Positions 47,720 to 58,800 of a stretch of DNA of 64,000 bases are shown here, piece after piece (the first letter of the stretch is position 1; every line of letters starts with the position of its first letter). Both the position numbers and the translations under genes were made by a program. The notes below the pieces were generated by a model that was not told the DNA's origin, did not search any database, and saw only the letters and a program-made list of their open reading frames with translations. This stretch comes from Dysidea avara (taxonomy: Eukaryota > Porifera > Demospongiae > Dictyoceratida > Dysideidae), in contig NC_089280.1 in NCBI RefSeq assembly GCF_963678975.1, forward strand, positions 21,349,368 to 21,413,367, written 5' to 3'.

Positions 47720-47880
47720 ATGTTTGAAAAGGTGTGTGTAGGAAGGAGAAGAATTCATTGCTGGATTTAATTGGGCAGCCTTGATCCTGTAGCCATCCGA
47801 TTTATGGTCAAATTAATGCTCACAGAAGTCTGCCAGGTGCATGGTCAGGATATCTTAAATTTGAAATTTTTTCTTGTGGG
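47720..47880 (-). mobile_element. SINE family 2, diverged copy
   Basis: GGGCAGCCTTGATCCTGTAG-CCATCCGATTTATGG...CAGAAGTCTGCCAGGTG...GGTCAGGAT aligns with 50390-50465. It also shares TATGTTTGAAAAG and AGGAGAAGAA upstream. On the minus strand it is a tRNA-like head followed by the SINE body. It ends about 40 bp from the hAT element at 47922. Confidence 0.5.
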
Positions 47881-47921
47881 GGAATGCTCCTATATAGGGC
47901 ATGCTCTGTATGATGTGTTTC

Positions 47922-48468
47922 TAGAGTTGGGGGTAACTAGTTACTTTTGTAATTAAGTTACGTAACGGATTACTTTTAAAGTAACTAGTAATATACTAGT
48001 TACTTGCTTTGTAACTAGTAACTTGTAACTAGGAGTAATTGTCTGAAAAGTAACTAAGTTACAATGGTAACTGATTACAATAGTTACGTTGTAATTATGC
48101 TTTAAAAGCAAGAGCACTTCAATTTTTGTGCCATATATGCTACAGCCACATTAAGTAGACAGATTCTGTGTACTGTTCTCTATGATTCAGCTTGAGTAAC
48201 AGACATATAGCCCGGCAATAATTAAAACTGACCTGAAATAGCAACAGAATTGTTATTTTAAGTGCACATATGTATTGCATCCCATAATGATGCATATCTG
48301 AGCAAAATTCATGTTACAACAGCAAAAAACAAGTCATAATTTACCTGACTACGAAAGTAACTATAGTAACTAGAGTACTTAGTTACCTTTTGAAAAGTAA
48401 CTGTAACTAAGTTACATGAAATAAAAGTAACTAGTTACTTTTCTGAAGTAACTACCCCAACTCTGTCA
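47922..48468. mobile_element. hAT-like palindromic element of the GTAACTAGTTAC family
   Basis: The left end, AGAGTTGGGGGTAACTAG, and right end, AGTAACTACCCCAACTCT, are inverted repeats. GTGTTTC (47915-47921) recurs just outside on the right (48469-48475), a 7-of-8 target duplication fitting hAT. The interior contains more than fifteen AAGTAACT/AGTTACTT words on both strands, forming a long imperfect foldback. No coding capacity. A remnant of the same family lies at 22780-22865. Confidence 0.75.
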
Positions 48469-48529
48469 GTGTTTCACACACTTTACTCTTAAACTATAAC
48501 CACTTATTTATTTATTATCAATTTTTATG

Positions 48530-48800
48530 TCAACAGACAATTACAAAGGCAGCTTGTACAGGGTGCTCCCCACAGTCATAACATATACATAAATAAACTA
48601 ACATGATGAACAACAAATACAAAAACAAAGAACATAGGCATACACACACTAAATAATCAGAATTTGAAAACAAAAGAAAACTTTTAGTTTTTGCTTGAAG
48701 TACTTGCATGGCGGAAGCTGACAACACATCAAAAGGAATTAAGTTCCAGATAAACACACAATTAACAAAAAATGAATAATGAAAAGCATTAATGGAGGAG
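48530..48800 (-). pseudogene. 3' end of a non-LTR retrotransposon (LINE) ORF
   Basis: Minus-strand frame 48530-48800 reads HYSFFVNCVFIWNLIPFDVL followed by SASAMQVLQAKTKSFLLF. This is the C-terminal SFF...WN.LP..V..A.....FK..L signature of LINE reverse-transcriptase polyproteins (CR1/L2/jockey-type). Upstream coding is lost within about 100 bp. Confidence 0.6.
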
Positions 48801-48892
48801 AGTACTGATTAAATGAATTGTCATGAGAATGGAAGATTATTCATCTGAAAATAATTTGAAAACTTGATAAGAGTAAACTGATTTATAGCAGG

Positions 48893-49160
48893 GGCGGTTT
48901 TAGGGGGGTTTCTGGGGTTTCCAGAAACCCTCTCTGAAATAGCGCTCCCCTACAATTCGTCTGGGTGATAAAATGTAGAAAGAGTTATACATACCGCATT
49001 ATATTATGGGCTTTTCTATTGACAAAACTTCATACTTTTGCCTTTGAAATCATCTTCACCGCATTCAAAACCACGTAGTGACCTCTTTTTTTGGTCTTCA
49101 ATTTGCAGCTAGGCTGAAGTTGCAATTCCAGAGAACCCGAAACCCCCTCTGAAATTTCTA
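48893..49160. mobile_element. hAT-like MITE fragment (CAGGGGCGGTTTTAGG end)
   Basis: Begins CAGGGGCGGTTTTAGGGG, with a subterminal palindrome TTTCTGGGGTTTCCAGAAACCC. GAAACCCCCTCTGAAATTTCTAG at about 49138-49160 mirrors the left end (AACCCTCTCTGAAAT). The final GCCCCTG on the right is not present, so that end is lost or mutated. Related in style to 55662-56562. Confidence 0.5.
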
Positions 49161-49867
49161 GCCTGTATAAGATAGCATAGTTATAGCATCACAACACATG
49201 TATAATTACGTCTAAGCTCCAAAGAAGGCCTGACTTTAAAGTAAGTGGGTCTAACATCTGGTAATAGAACAGGCTAATAGGAGTTTAACTAGAAGTATCT
49301 TTAAAAAAAACATTACAGATAGAAGATTGGAAATTGATGGCGTCACATTATGATTTTAAAGGCATATGCTCTTATAGTTCAGGCCGCTTTTGATGCATAA
49401 ATTCAAAGTCTCGTCTCACATCCTTCTGCTTCGCTGTCACGTTATGGAGTGCATGCAAGGATTACTTCAATCATAGATAAAGTGAATTGTGTTTAAGATA
49501 CAAAGGAATTCTATGTAAGTTAGATCTGCAGCCCGGTAGAATACATGTAGCTACAATGTAGTATAATGATTAGAATACCCTATACATGTACTTCTACAGT
49601 ACTTTAGAAAATGGTATGCAGAAAACCCTTTGATCTTTGGGAGATAATGAGGTCTTTAAAATCCAATATAGACCTCTAGAGAGCTCTAGAGAGGTTCTCT
49701 AAAAGGAGGCAGAGCAGATCAGTGAGCTTTCTTTTATATACAACAATGTGAAAAGTGATTGTGGGTTAACATTTTGTGCAAGCTATGATGACATGATGAT
49801 GTTTACTAAACCCACAATCGATCCATCCATCTACTAGTATAAATACACCCACATCATTTTCTAAGTC

Positions 49868-49954
49868 AGTTAGAGACCACCCACTCAGATCTTCATTACT
49901 TTAAAAACCTTGGGTTTTTAAAATCATGAAGATCCTTGCGGTAGGTCTCTAACT
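49868..49954. mobile_element. Small perfect-ended hairpin
   Basis: AGTTAGAGACC at the left is matched by GGTCTCTAACT at the right; the internal arms (AGATCTTCAT...TTTAAAAACC / GGTTTTTAAAATCATGAAGATC) pair with few mismatches around a 2-4 nt loop. It could be a minute foldback MITE or encode a hairpin RNA. Confidence 0.55.
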
Positions 49955-50249
49955 ATTACATATTGTACAGTACATGCTATATATACTGAGTTAAAAATAG
50001 TATAATAGTGTAAAGACCTAGCTGCTCCTTAAGGTAATTAACATTCTGAGATTGAATTTGATGGCAATTATGACTGAAATTTGCTGAGTTCAACATTGGA
50101 AGTATGAATGCTAATATAGTAACTATATATACTGAGCTAGAAAGAATAGAGTTAGCCTGTTAGATTTCCAAAAGGAAATTTTGAAATATCAACCTTCTTA
50201 TAGTGCTGGGCGATATAGATTTTTCTTATTATTATTGTGGTTAAATAAA

Positions 50250-50480
50250 GTGCTTGGCAAAGGCAGAGCCTGTATACCAGAAGGCCTTATAAAGGCCTGT
50301 GGGACACATGGTCCCACTAAAGATGTTTATAATAACTTCACTAAGTATGTTTGAAAAGTAGGAGAAAGAAGAAAAAATCCATGACTGGACCTGGGCAACC
50401 TCGAACCTGCAGCCATCCGATTAACACTAAAACGCTTACAGGGATCTGCCAGGCGGTCAGGATATTTTCTTCTTACTATT
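50250..50480 (-). mobile_element. tRNA-derived SINE, family 2
   Basis: On the minus strand 50465-50395 reads TGGCAGATCCCTGTAAGCG...CGGATGGCTGCAGGTTCGAGGTTG, with an exact polymerase III box B core GGTTCGAG and a tRNA T-arm-like context. The body follows toward 50250 (TTTTTCTTCTTTCTCCTAC, GGGACCATGTGTCCCACAGG). A second copy lies at 47720-47880. At 50205, AGTGCTGGGCGATATAG resembles the hAT-like end at 62797. Confidence 0.6.
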
Positions 50481-51684
50481 TTCATGTATTATGTCATATT
50501 TCATGGCAAAATTTATTCACACTATGAACACATATATCACGATATGCACTATACCCATAACAGTTGCATAGATTACTAGTTTTACTTAAGTCTTAAGGTT
50601 GAATCTGCAATACCTTTGTCATCTTTATCTATTACAAGTGTAATTGCATTGGCTTTTTGAACTACTGTTCTTAGTATTGACCATTGTAAACATATCTTTG
50701 TATTACCTAGCACCTTTCAAGTGGATGTACATGTTACCAGAATATCTAATGGTATAACTACACTCTCAATGAGGGTGCAGTGCAAGGCTTGGCAAAACTA
50801 GAGACATTATTTTACAAGCTTACATAGTACTGGGTAGGTCATGTGAGTTCTATAGCGATAATAATTTCTAGCTATCATATCATAACATAAATAAATATAT
50901 TACAATACAAAATGTTATATTCTAGCACTATTTCTGATATTGAATTGAGTGAGTTGACTAAAAATTAATATGTAAATGTTTGTGAAAATTCAATGCTGGA
51001 AGCATGAATGCTACTGAATTGGTAGTAGCTAGCTATAAAGTCTATAAAGGAATTTTGAAAAATTAACCTTTTGATTTTGGCGCTAATTTTGACTGAAATT
51101 AAGTTGAAAATTTTTATTTAATATTCAAATATTACCAAGCTACAAAACAGAATTAGCATAAGGTCCCCTGCTTAAGAATCACAAAATATTTAAATATATA
51201 GATAATCCTGAAATGTGGTGTGCAGCTGCATGATTTTTCATCTCCAGAGAATTTCTATAGTTGCTAGGGTGCGGGAGTCAGTAACTCAATCATTTAGAAC
51301 AGTGTTTTAGTTGTTTAAAATGACAAACATGCGGTGTTTTATATTATGCTGTTTTATTAGAGTTATAACTTTCTATTAGAGTATCTCGACTTCTAAACGT
51401 AGAAGGTGCTCTAACCCACCTAGTTTCCCTTGTGCTATGCCTATTTGGGTAACAATTTGCTCTAGTAGAGACATGCATATTTATTATATTACAAACTGCA
51501 TCAAAAATGTTTGAATTATGTCTAAGGTACCAGCTATGTTCAATTAGCACCACTATGAAAATTTCTGCAGGGGGACTTGACCAAGATTAGCTAAATAGAG
51601 CTTTTTCTTGGCTATATATAGCCTATGAGAATGTATCCAAGTATGTATGATGGTTACTGACATGTTCCTGTTATCAGTTACATA

Positions 51685-51875
51685 CCGTAATTTGCTTTTT
51701 TCGTTATAAAATAATTTTCGTATGCAAGATTTGTACGAAAATTTCTTGCACAAAACTTTTTATACAAGATCGAACTACTCTAATAGAGCAGTCATTTATG
51801 TAATCGTACGAAAATATTTTTACACGAAAATTTTTATCACGAAAATTTTTTGTACGAAAATAGAGCGAATTACGG
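51685..51875. mobile_element. 191-bp TA-flanked MITE made of ACGAAAATTTT repeats
   Basis: Ends are CCGTAATTTGC... and ...GCGAATTACGG, flanked by TA (51683-51684 and 51876-51877). The inside is a series of TCGTACGAAAATTTT-type words in both orientations, forming a foldback. A copy of the dispersed motif (ACTACTCTAATAGAGCAGTC, 51776-51795) occupies the centre of symmetry. Confidence 0.75.
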
Positions 51876-52139
51876 TACGTATAATTTATTATGCAGGTGC
51901 ACCATTTGCCTGGTAGCAGATCAATGAGTTGCTGACTGTTACATGCTTTTCTGCATGAAGTTTTGTAATTAACTAGACATGGTTCTGCTGGCTAAGGCTA
52001 TACTTGAAGGTACTAGCTAATATGGTGGACAGCTGAATAAGAATTGACATCATCTCACATGTTGTTATGAGAATTCAGTGTCAAAGATCCTTGTGGAATA
52101 TACACCTGAGTATCAACTGGTAAAAAAGTTATGCGTATT

Positions 52140-53020
52140 TACTGAGCAAGGTTAGGAACTGGATCATTGCCATATTTACCTTGTATCCCGAGAGAATGTA
52201 GTTTGAGTAATGATTTGCTATGGGAGATGGTATCAAAAGCCTTTTGGATATCAAGATGAATACCCTTTGTGTGGGAGTTTGATGAATAAATGCATGTTGT
52301 CTAGATAGACTAAAAGTTGTTGTAAGGGAGATCTACCTTTTACAGCTCCGAATTGAGATAACAACACTTGTGACAAAGCAATACTTTTATTGAAAATAAT
52401 TCTTTCCAACTAAGACCTTGCCTATGTTGTTGAGGAAGGAGATGGGTCTATAGTTCTGATGTTTTATCTCCTGATCAGTTTGTAGACAGGTACCAAAACA
52501 TAATATGTATTTTCCATTCAGAGGCTTGCACAGTAAAGCAGCACACGGCTTTAACATTAATAGATCTTTTCTGGTGGCTTTGTGATGTTATTTCTGTACT
52601 GCAAAGGTATAATTGGATAATGGTCTGTTGATAGTGACTGTAGGTCGAGGGATGTGAATGAATTTTCTTGGTTAGAAATGTTACCACAATGAGTATATAG
52701 GTTAATCGACCAACTGAGATAAGGTCAAAAAAAAGAAAAAAACTGACAATTTTCTTGCTCTTTTGGATGAGCCTGTGACTGTAGACCAGTCAATGTCTGA
52801 TGAGTTACAATCACCTAGTACATGGTGACCACAAAACACATCCAAAGTCCATACCATCTTCTGGATGCAGGCAAGGTGCATATAGGATCCGAGAACCACT
52901 CTGGTGTTGTATTTCGTATTCAAGTGTGTTCCTGACAATCTTTAGTAGCAATTGTCTCATGGCTAACCTTCGGGACACATCTGCAGTAACCGTAGCATGG
53001 CTAGAGATTGTAAGCAAAGT
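52140..53020 (-). pseudogene. Non-LTR retrotransposon relic: endonuclease and reverse-transcriptase fragments
   Basis: Minus-strand 52702-52938 contains VLGDCNSSDIDWSTVTGSS, the GDFN...DIDW motif of the AP-type endonuclease domain. Further along, 52500-52400 reads NYRPISFLNNIGKVL (RT motif 1), and 52290-52160 reads LDIQKAFDTISHSKSLLKLHSLGIQG (RT motif with AFD). Frames shift between these blocks and the stretch between endonuclease and RT is shorter than in complete LINEs, so the copy is deleted and inactive. Confidence 0.7.
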
Positions 53021-54059
53021 GATAAAAATAAAAACTGTATCTGTACCATTTTGGATGATGTTTTCTTTGATTGTTCTATATTAGAGTGTTTTGATATACA
53101 TATTTTCATAAATTCTCATTTTGTTTACCAGCTTTTGATTTCAATTCATGGTAGTCACTACCAATAGTCCTGTAGAACCATCTGCGACCAGGATCAAAAT
53201 CAAATCAAATGATCAAGAGATAATTATCACTAAATCGACATCAAAATTTGTAAATTTTTGCGATGTCATGAATGCACAATTTTGTAGGTGTGCAAGATCA
53301 TGATGCAAGAATAGTTGTTGAGCTAAATATCAAACAATCAAGGCTGTTTTATGATAAAATCAAGCGATCAAGTTATATTTTCATCAATCAAATAACCTTG
53401 CCGATCCTGGTCACAGATGGTACTATAGAACTATTGGTACAGTGTGCGAAATAACTTTTCCGACATGTGCTGACGTACTGTGAGGACATTGTGAAAGTCG
53501 AGACAAGTAGGCTGGCACAGCATAGTAAACTGTTAACCTCAGAGTATATCTCGGACATGTCTTTGTGATCACCCCAGACCAAAAGCAAATAACTTAATTA
53601 CATGTCAATACCATCATGTCTGGCCTCCCTCCTAGCCCAATATAAACTCTGCTATATACACTTTGAAACGACACTATTTCCGGACAAATTCAATTATGGC
53701 CTGACAACTGGTGTAATTGACTGGGAATTGTCCAGTGTCCAGACGTTCAGTATTTCACACACTGTTGGTAGTATATTATTATTATATTTTATTACAGTGC
53801 AAGACCTCAAAATAGAGTAAAAAAGCACACTGTAGTTATGAATAATATAGTAAAGATTTTAAAAATGTTCTATACTTGATGCATTAATTACAGCCCCCAG
53901 AAGATTGTTCCATTGTCGAATTGTTGAAAGGAAAAAGGAGCAGTGGTAGGAGTTGATTCTGGTAAAATCTCAGTTATACCTTCTCATTACAAGTTTGGAT
54001 GGACATAAGGTTATGATAAAAAGGAAAAAGAATGTATTACACACATTATGGGAATGCAA

Positions 54060-54344
54060 ATTTAAGGCAACATAGTGCAGCAGTGAAAAGACTGCTGCTG
54101 TTAGGTAACATCAAAAGTTATCAACCATCTATTACTACATGATTTAGCATCAGAAAATCAGGAAAATATTGGTGTTATCACCTGGTGATTTCAGCATTTT
54201 ATAATATTGCATTTTCTAATACATTTGTATTAAAATGCAATAGTTATTATAATGCAATTTCGTAATTTTCTGATGCTTGGTTGATAACCTTTGATGTTAC
54301 GTAACAGCAGCGGTCTTTCACTGCTGCACTATGTTGCTTTAAAT
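54060..54344. mobile_element. MITE with long terminal inverted repeats
   Basis: AATTTAAGGCAACATAGTGC at the left is complementary to GCACTATGTTGCTTTAAATT at the right. The match extends about 60 bp inward (CAGCAGTG...CTGCTGCTGTTA..GTAACATCAAA / TTTGATGTTACGTAACAGCAG...CACTGCTG). It is inserted in, or continuous with, a repeat shared with 16105-16180. No ORF. Confidence 0.7.
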
Positions 54345-55661
54345 TGTGTACTGTCAGGTGGAAGGTAGTCACTGGTGCTTAGTTTGAAGTGCGTAGTTAC
54401 TTCATTCGGATTAGCAATTTTCAGCTCCATAGCAATTTGCTGATGGCTGTGCCATCAGCTCAAAGTATAAACCACTTCAAAGTCGGCATAACAATACCAT
54501 AATTGAAACCATGACTCCACCTTAGGTATTGTTGCATCATTATGGCACCCCCACTTTAGTTGCTTACCTTTTATAAGTTGTTAACTTGATGTTTTTACTT
54601 ACTTGAAATAGCCACTTGCCTATATGATATACACTATTGTGTTGAGAAGTGTGCAGTAAGTGAAACATATTTGCTCACCACAAAGCATACAAAAATCGTT
54701 GAGATCCAATAATACCTGAAGTTACTCTCATTACATGTACAAACTTGCAGCTAGAAGTGACTGCAGTTTCAAGACAGTCCAGATTGCTAGATGGTTTCCT
54801 AATTCAATTGTGCCGTTTTTCCCTTTAAAATGTATGGGGAGCCCCAGAGAAAAAAATGTACCTTAATTTTTCAGTTTTTAAGCAGTATATTTTCTGGCGG
54901 TTGAACATAATATAGTGAATTAGACAGAAAATAAGCTCCCACGTAATTAGTGTCACATGACATGGTCACGCTGGGTATATAAGGGAGGTGTGGGGTGTGC
55001 ATTTATTTCAGTCTATGTCACGTGTACTAGCAGGTTGGCTCCTGCCCACCTTCCCGAGAATTCCTTAACTACCACTCAGATGACCTGATGACCTGACCAG
55101 AGAAAGATACACTACTGATCTGAACTATTACAATTATGCATACACTGCAGAGTGGAGCATTTAGATTTTTCCTGGTGGCAAAAAAAAAATTAAATGCTGC
55201 CAGGTTTTTCCCTAGGGTTGCTTTGTGGCGAGGCAGCTCTAAATTTTTTAGTTGTTTCATTATGATTTCAGCTAGCCCCCACTCTGCTCACGCATTTGTT
55301 TTTCTTATGCACCATGGTTGTGATAAGTGCTGCTTAGTTGTTGTACATTTACTATGTATGTTGTCTACAGTTGTCATTATGAAGAGCCAACCCACAGTGG
55401 TGGCACAAACAGTTGTGTTGCATGGGTGCATGTGTGCATGTGTGTATGTGGATGGGATAGTTGTGGGAGCTGTGCATGCCAAAGTAGCTAATTCCAACCC
55501 AACAAACTATATATTTCTGAGATCAGCAATCAACACTCTATCTATCGAGCATATAAAAGTCCATTTTCCCAAAATTTAAATATCAGGCTGGAATGCCTAG
55601 TTGTATTATGAATAGGTGCATGCGTGTTGGGAGAAGAGAATGTTTTATCTATGTTGATATC

Positions 55662-56562
55662 CAGGGGCAGATCCAGGGGGGGGGGGGGGGGGGGGGGGGG
55701 CTTTGGGGGCTGAAGCCCCCCCCTTCATATTTAGGCTTTACTTGATCAATATGCTGAGTATTATAATGAAATTTTGTCTTAGTATAATTATATGATCACT
55801 AATAATACAAATACTCATAAAACCACCTTATAAACATCTTTCCAAGGTATTATCAGTGGATTTATGCTAAAGTTTATGCAACAAGGACCCGGATCAGCAT
55901 TGGAGGTGTACAAGATCGAGATACTCTAATAGAGCAGTCAGCTAACTACTCTAATAGAACATTCACTGGAAACATGTAGTTGGTTCTGTTATGGAATTTT
56001 TCAAATCTGCCTGCACCTATACATACAATGAAGTACATTGGTCTGTTTAAAGGGCTTCATTCATCTACTTGTGTAGTTAATATGTATGGCAATACTTAAT
56101 TCAGGTACACAATTTCCATTGAAATGCTCTCAGATTCAATCTTGTATCGTTCAAATTTCAAAATTTTCCACTTTCAACATTTTTATTCTAACATGCATGC
56201 ACCTAGCTATTCAGTGTTGCATGTGTGCAATTGTGAGAGGGTACATCATGTACTTGGTTGTCTGTACCTACCCAAACTTTTCCATTAGCAAAATGCTTCA
56301 GAGAGCCATACCTATAATCTAAAGGCAGTATATAAAATATCTACAGGCAGAAAATATTATAAATTTTATGTGGAAATGTCTCCAAATTGCAGTATTTTAG
56401 CATCTATTTTTCAAAATTTTCCTGGGGGGGCATGCCCCCAGACCCCCCTAGTTCCAGCATGCTTCGCACGCTGGGAAGTGTGCTTTGCACACCTCTACCC
56501 AAGAGATTAGTACCTTGAGTTAGCCCCCCCCCCCCCCTTTATAAATCCTAGATCCGCCCCTG
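55662..56562. mobile_element. 901-bp hAT-like element with poly(G)/poly(C) subterminal tracts
   Basis: Ends CAGGGGCAGATCCAGG and CCTAGATCCGCCCCTG are inverted repeats; ATATC flanks both sides. Just inside are 25 consecutive G (55676-55700) on the left and 14 C (56524-56537) on the right, followed by matching CCCCC/GGGGG blocks. The interior holds a double copy of the dispersed motif (55915-55966). No open frame of significance. CAGGGGCGGATC ends are characteristic of hAT MITEs. Confidence 0.75.
55915..55966. repeat. Dispersed dyad motif TACTCTAATAGARCAGTCA (double copy; family described here)
   Basis: This locus reads GATCGAGATACTCTAATAG-AGCAGTCA then TACTCTAATAGAACATTCAC. Other occurrences, both strands: 3915, 4541 (weak), 4594, 4869-4908 (two), 13328, 14161, 16735-16810 (three, two inverted), 19603, 21557, 22211 (weak), 23221, 38480, 42231, 46815, 51348-51390 (two), 51776, 53071. 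The core CTCTAATAGAG is a perfect 5+1+5 dyad. Flanks often include TCGA/RAT on the left and CAGTCA on the right. Some copies lie in MITEs of different families. Confidence 0.85.
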
Positions 56563-57163
56563 ATATCTACTAAAATATATCATCTTTCTGTTAATTTTAT
56601 AGCTTCCTTGCCATACCTATACTGTGCATTTTGTACGTTAGTGTAGCCTGGGTTGCATGTGTCTGAGGTGTATTGCAACTGTAGTAGCTAACTAGCTATG
56701 TGTGTTTTTGAACATGTTGATGATGGTTTTCTACACAGTTTTCCAGTTCACCCAGTGTTGCCGATGATTTGCTCCAAATGTTCAGTGAAAACGTAAATTT
56801 GCCTCATAAAAAGTTCATAAATCCATGGTCACCCTCCAAAAACCAAGCCCGCACATTATAAATAGGTCGCTCTATGGGTTAGTAGGGAACTGAAGAGCAA
56901 AAAAAGGTCACAGACTCACAGCCTAAGATTGCCAAAAGTTCGTAAAATGTTATTATTTGTGTGTGCTGTGCAGAAATCATTGTGATTATAATGCACAGGT
57001 GTGATTGTGATAATTATCTAAGAGGGTACAAAACTGATCGTATGTGGGGGAGTTTATGGATTATTTCAGGTCCACAAACAAGACAAAAACTTCATAAATC
57101 TATGAACCTTATTCACAGCATGGCAACACTGACTGTTCACCACACGTGAACAACTATCCTTAC

Positions 57164-57175
57164 TGCGCATGCGCA
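57164..57175. promoter_or_regulatory. NRF1-type palindrome TGCGCATGCGCA
   Basis: A perfect 12-bp palindrome identical to the NRF1 consensus (YGCGCAYGCGCR). It lies 10 bp before the ATG at 57186 and near a CACGTG (57143-57148). Such sites sit at start sites of many metazoan housekeeping genes and support a real promoter here. Confidence 0.65.
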
Positions 57176-57185
57176 ATTGTTAAAC

Positions 57186-57312
57186 ATGGCGGAGATTTTC
57201 GTTAAGCCGGAGCCCAGCGAGGAGCTTCGCGAGGAGCCAAGTGTTTCGAGAGAAACCGAAATTCCTGCAAAGGCAAACCGACCGCTGGAGTTGTTCAGGA
57301 ACGAATCGTACC
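57186..57312 (+). CDS. Probable first coding exon of an unidentified gene
   Basis: AAACATGGCGG gives a good initiation context. The frame runs MAEIFVKPEPSEELREEPSV, then SRETEIPAKANRPLELFRN, then ESY, up to a consensus donor ACC|GTAAGA at 57312/57313. It is 42 codons plus one base. Composition (acidic, Pro/Glu-rich) and codon content look coding, unlike the surrounding DNA, and an NRF1 palindrome sits directly upstream. I do not recognise the protein. No following exon could be identified in the remaining 6.7 kb, so the gene either continues beyond the window or is interrupted by the transposons there. Confidence 0.45.
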
Positions 57313-57419
57313 GTAAGAAAGTTGTTCCATTATTAAAAGTTTAGCATTTGGTCTATACAGTATATAGTTAGGTAATAAGTAGTAGTATGGAGTATGTACG
57401 AGTTTACACTTCTGGGGTT

Positions 57420-57500
57420 GTCTCGCACCCAGACCGCTTTTTTCCCTTTTGTATTGGGTTTCCCCCACAAGGGAAAAAACGGTCTGGGTACGTACGAGAC
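57420..57500. mobile_element. 81-bp hairpin, GTCTCG(C)ACCCAGACCG ends
   Basis: GTCTCGCACCCAGACCGCTT followed by TTTTCCCTT at the left pairs with AAGGGAAAAAACGGTCTGGG then TACGTACGAGAC at the right. It lies in what would be the first intron of the gene starting at 57186. Confidence 0.6.
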
Positions 57501-57970
57501 TAGTTTTGGGGGGTGTCTGGTGCGGCTGCCCCTTTGATTATACTTAATTCTTAATCTAATTGAAGGGACAGCTGTGCCATACTAGTCTAGCAGTGCCTGC
57601 CCATTCGCTTTTAGAGTGAGAAGGTAGACCTAAAGGGGAGGGTGCTGTCAGACTATTTTGGGGACGTGGTGGGGCCGATCACGTCTAGTCTACATCTTCA
57701 TGAGTGAGGGTCTGGTGACTCTACCATGCAAGACTGAATACGACTCTGATGGTGTTGCACATATAGAGGGAACTACACAAATCATGCATGCCAAGGGTTA
57801 GTCTGGCAGTACCTGCCCCTTCGCGTAGTAAGGATCTGGTCACTCGAGCATTATAGAGTTGTAACAATGGAATGTAATTAAACAATGGTGTCATAATATT
57901 GGCAGCAAGAATGGCATGTCCAACTGCCACACAAAGTAAGTCGTTCACAAGATAGATTAATGAACAACTT

Positions 57971-58800
57971 TTAAGGTGGCGGTAACCGCAAAATTATTAA
58001 TCGATACATGGATTTATAAAACTCATAAAACACAGAATAAAGAGTGTGCGAAGTTATATGCTGTATCATGTTTTGGCACAACCATTACACTGTTGCCATA
58101 AGAAATTTCACACTGCTAAAACACGTGGAAATGCGGATACAGAGCAATTCAGGAACCCCTTTTATAATCATCTTCACGTCAATTTACTCGCAGCCTTATA
58201 CCAAGACGGATCAAACGATGGGTTATTCAGATTTTCCCAGGCAATGTCTAGGGCGTAATGAGTTTACCATAGTAATAGCGTAAGCAGACATCATCCTATT
58301 TATATAGTTTCCTTGTGCCAAGCGTCCACAACTATGAAAAGTGGACGGTAGTGCCAGGATTACGTACACGGAAAATTTTTTTCGGGTATTGCGCCCTTCG
58401 CCCACCTTTGTTGCACAACTGCATCTTGTTATACAAGGATTTAAAGCTAGTATACTAGAACAATTTGACATAGAAAAGCCGTCTTCACCATTTAGGATAC
58501 CATACTAAAACCACAAATTACCCTTGCCGCCAAAATTTCGCGCAAAGGATACGAATCCTTTTAAACTAAGTTTCTATACTACTCTACTTACTTTTGTGAA
58601 TGTCTTCTTTACTACTACATATTAAACAACGATGAATTTCTTCTTACAACAAAGCCACGCGCTTTAACACGCAACGTAGCCATATTATTATTACGTAAGT
58701 GTAATCGTGTGATCTAATAAAGCAAATTCTTGTGGTAATATTATGGCTTCACTTCATAAGGCTTCCCATTAGATGGGTTTCTGGTATACCGCCACCTTAA
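57971..58800. mobile_element. TTAA-flanked non-autonomous element
   Basis: TTAA at 57971 and 58797 flank inverted ends GGTGGCGGTAACC / GGTATACCGCCACC (10 bp perfect, then one small indel). TTAA duplication is the hallmark of piggyBac-type insertion, though piggyBac ends usually begin CCY rather than GG, so the class is tentative. 830 bp, no coding frame of note. Confidence 0.6.

Larger units (their letters stand above)
45555..57185. other. 11.6-kb gene desert rich in mobile-element remains
   Basis: No host gene is supported on either strand. Elements listed separately are SINE family 2 (47720-47880, 50250-50480), hAT/MITE elements (47922-48468, 48893-49160, 51685-51875, 55662-56562), a hairpin (49868-49954), LINE pieces (48530-48800, 52140-53020) and a long-TIR element (54060-54344). 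Dispersed-motif copies lie at 46815, 51348-51390, 51776, 53071 and 55915. Intervals not covered (45555-47700, 53100-53900, 54400-55600, 56600-57150) show nothing recognisable. Confidence 0.5.

Noticed and set aside
55136-55579. 147-codon plus-strand ORF, with a TATATAAG word at 54976 and CACGTG nearby
   Set aside because: Cys/Val/His-rich, no recognisable domain, begins in a region with an overlapping antisense frame. The TATA-like word alone is not enough to call a gene; transcript data would decide.
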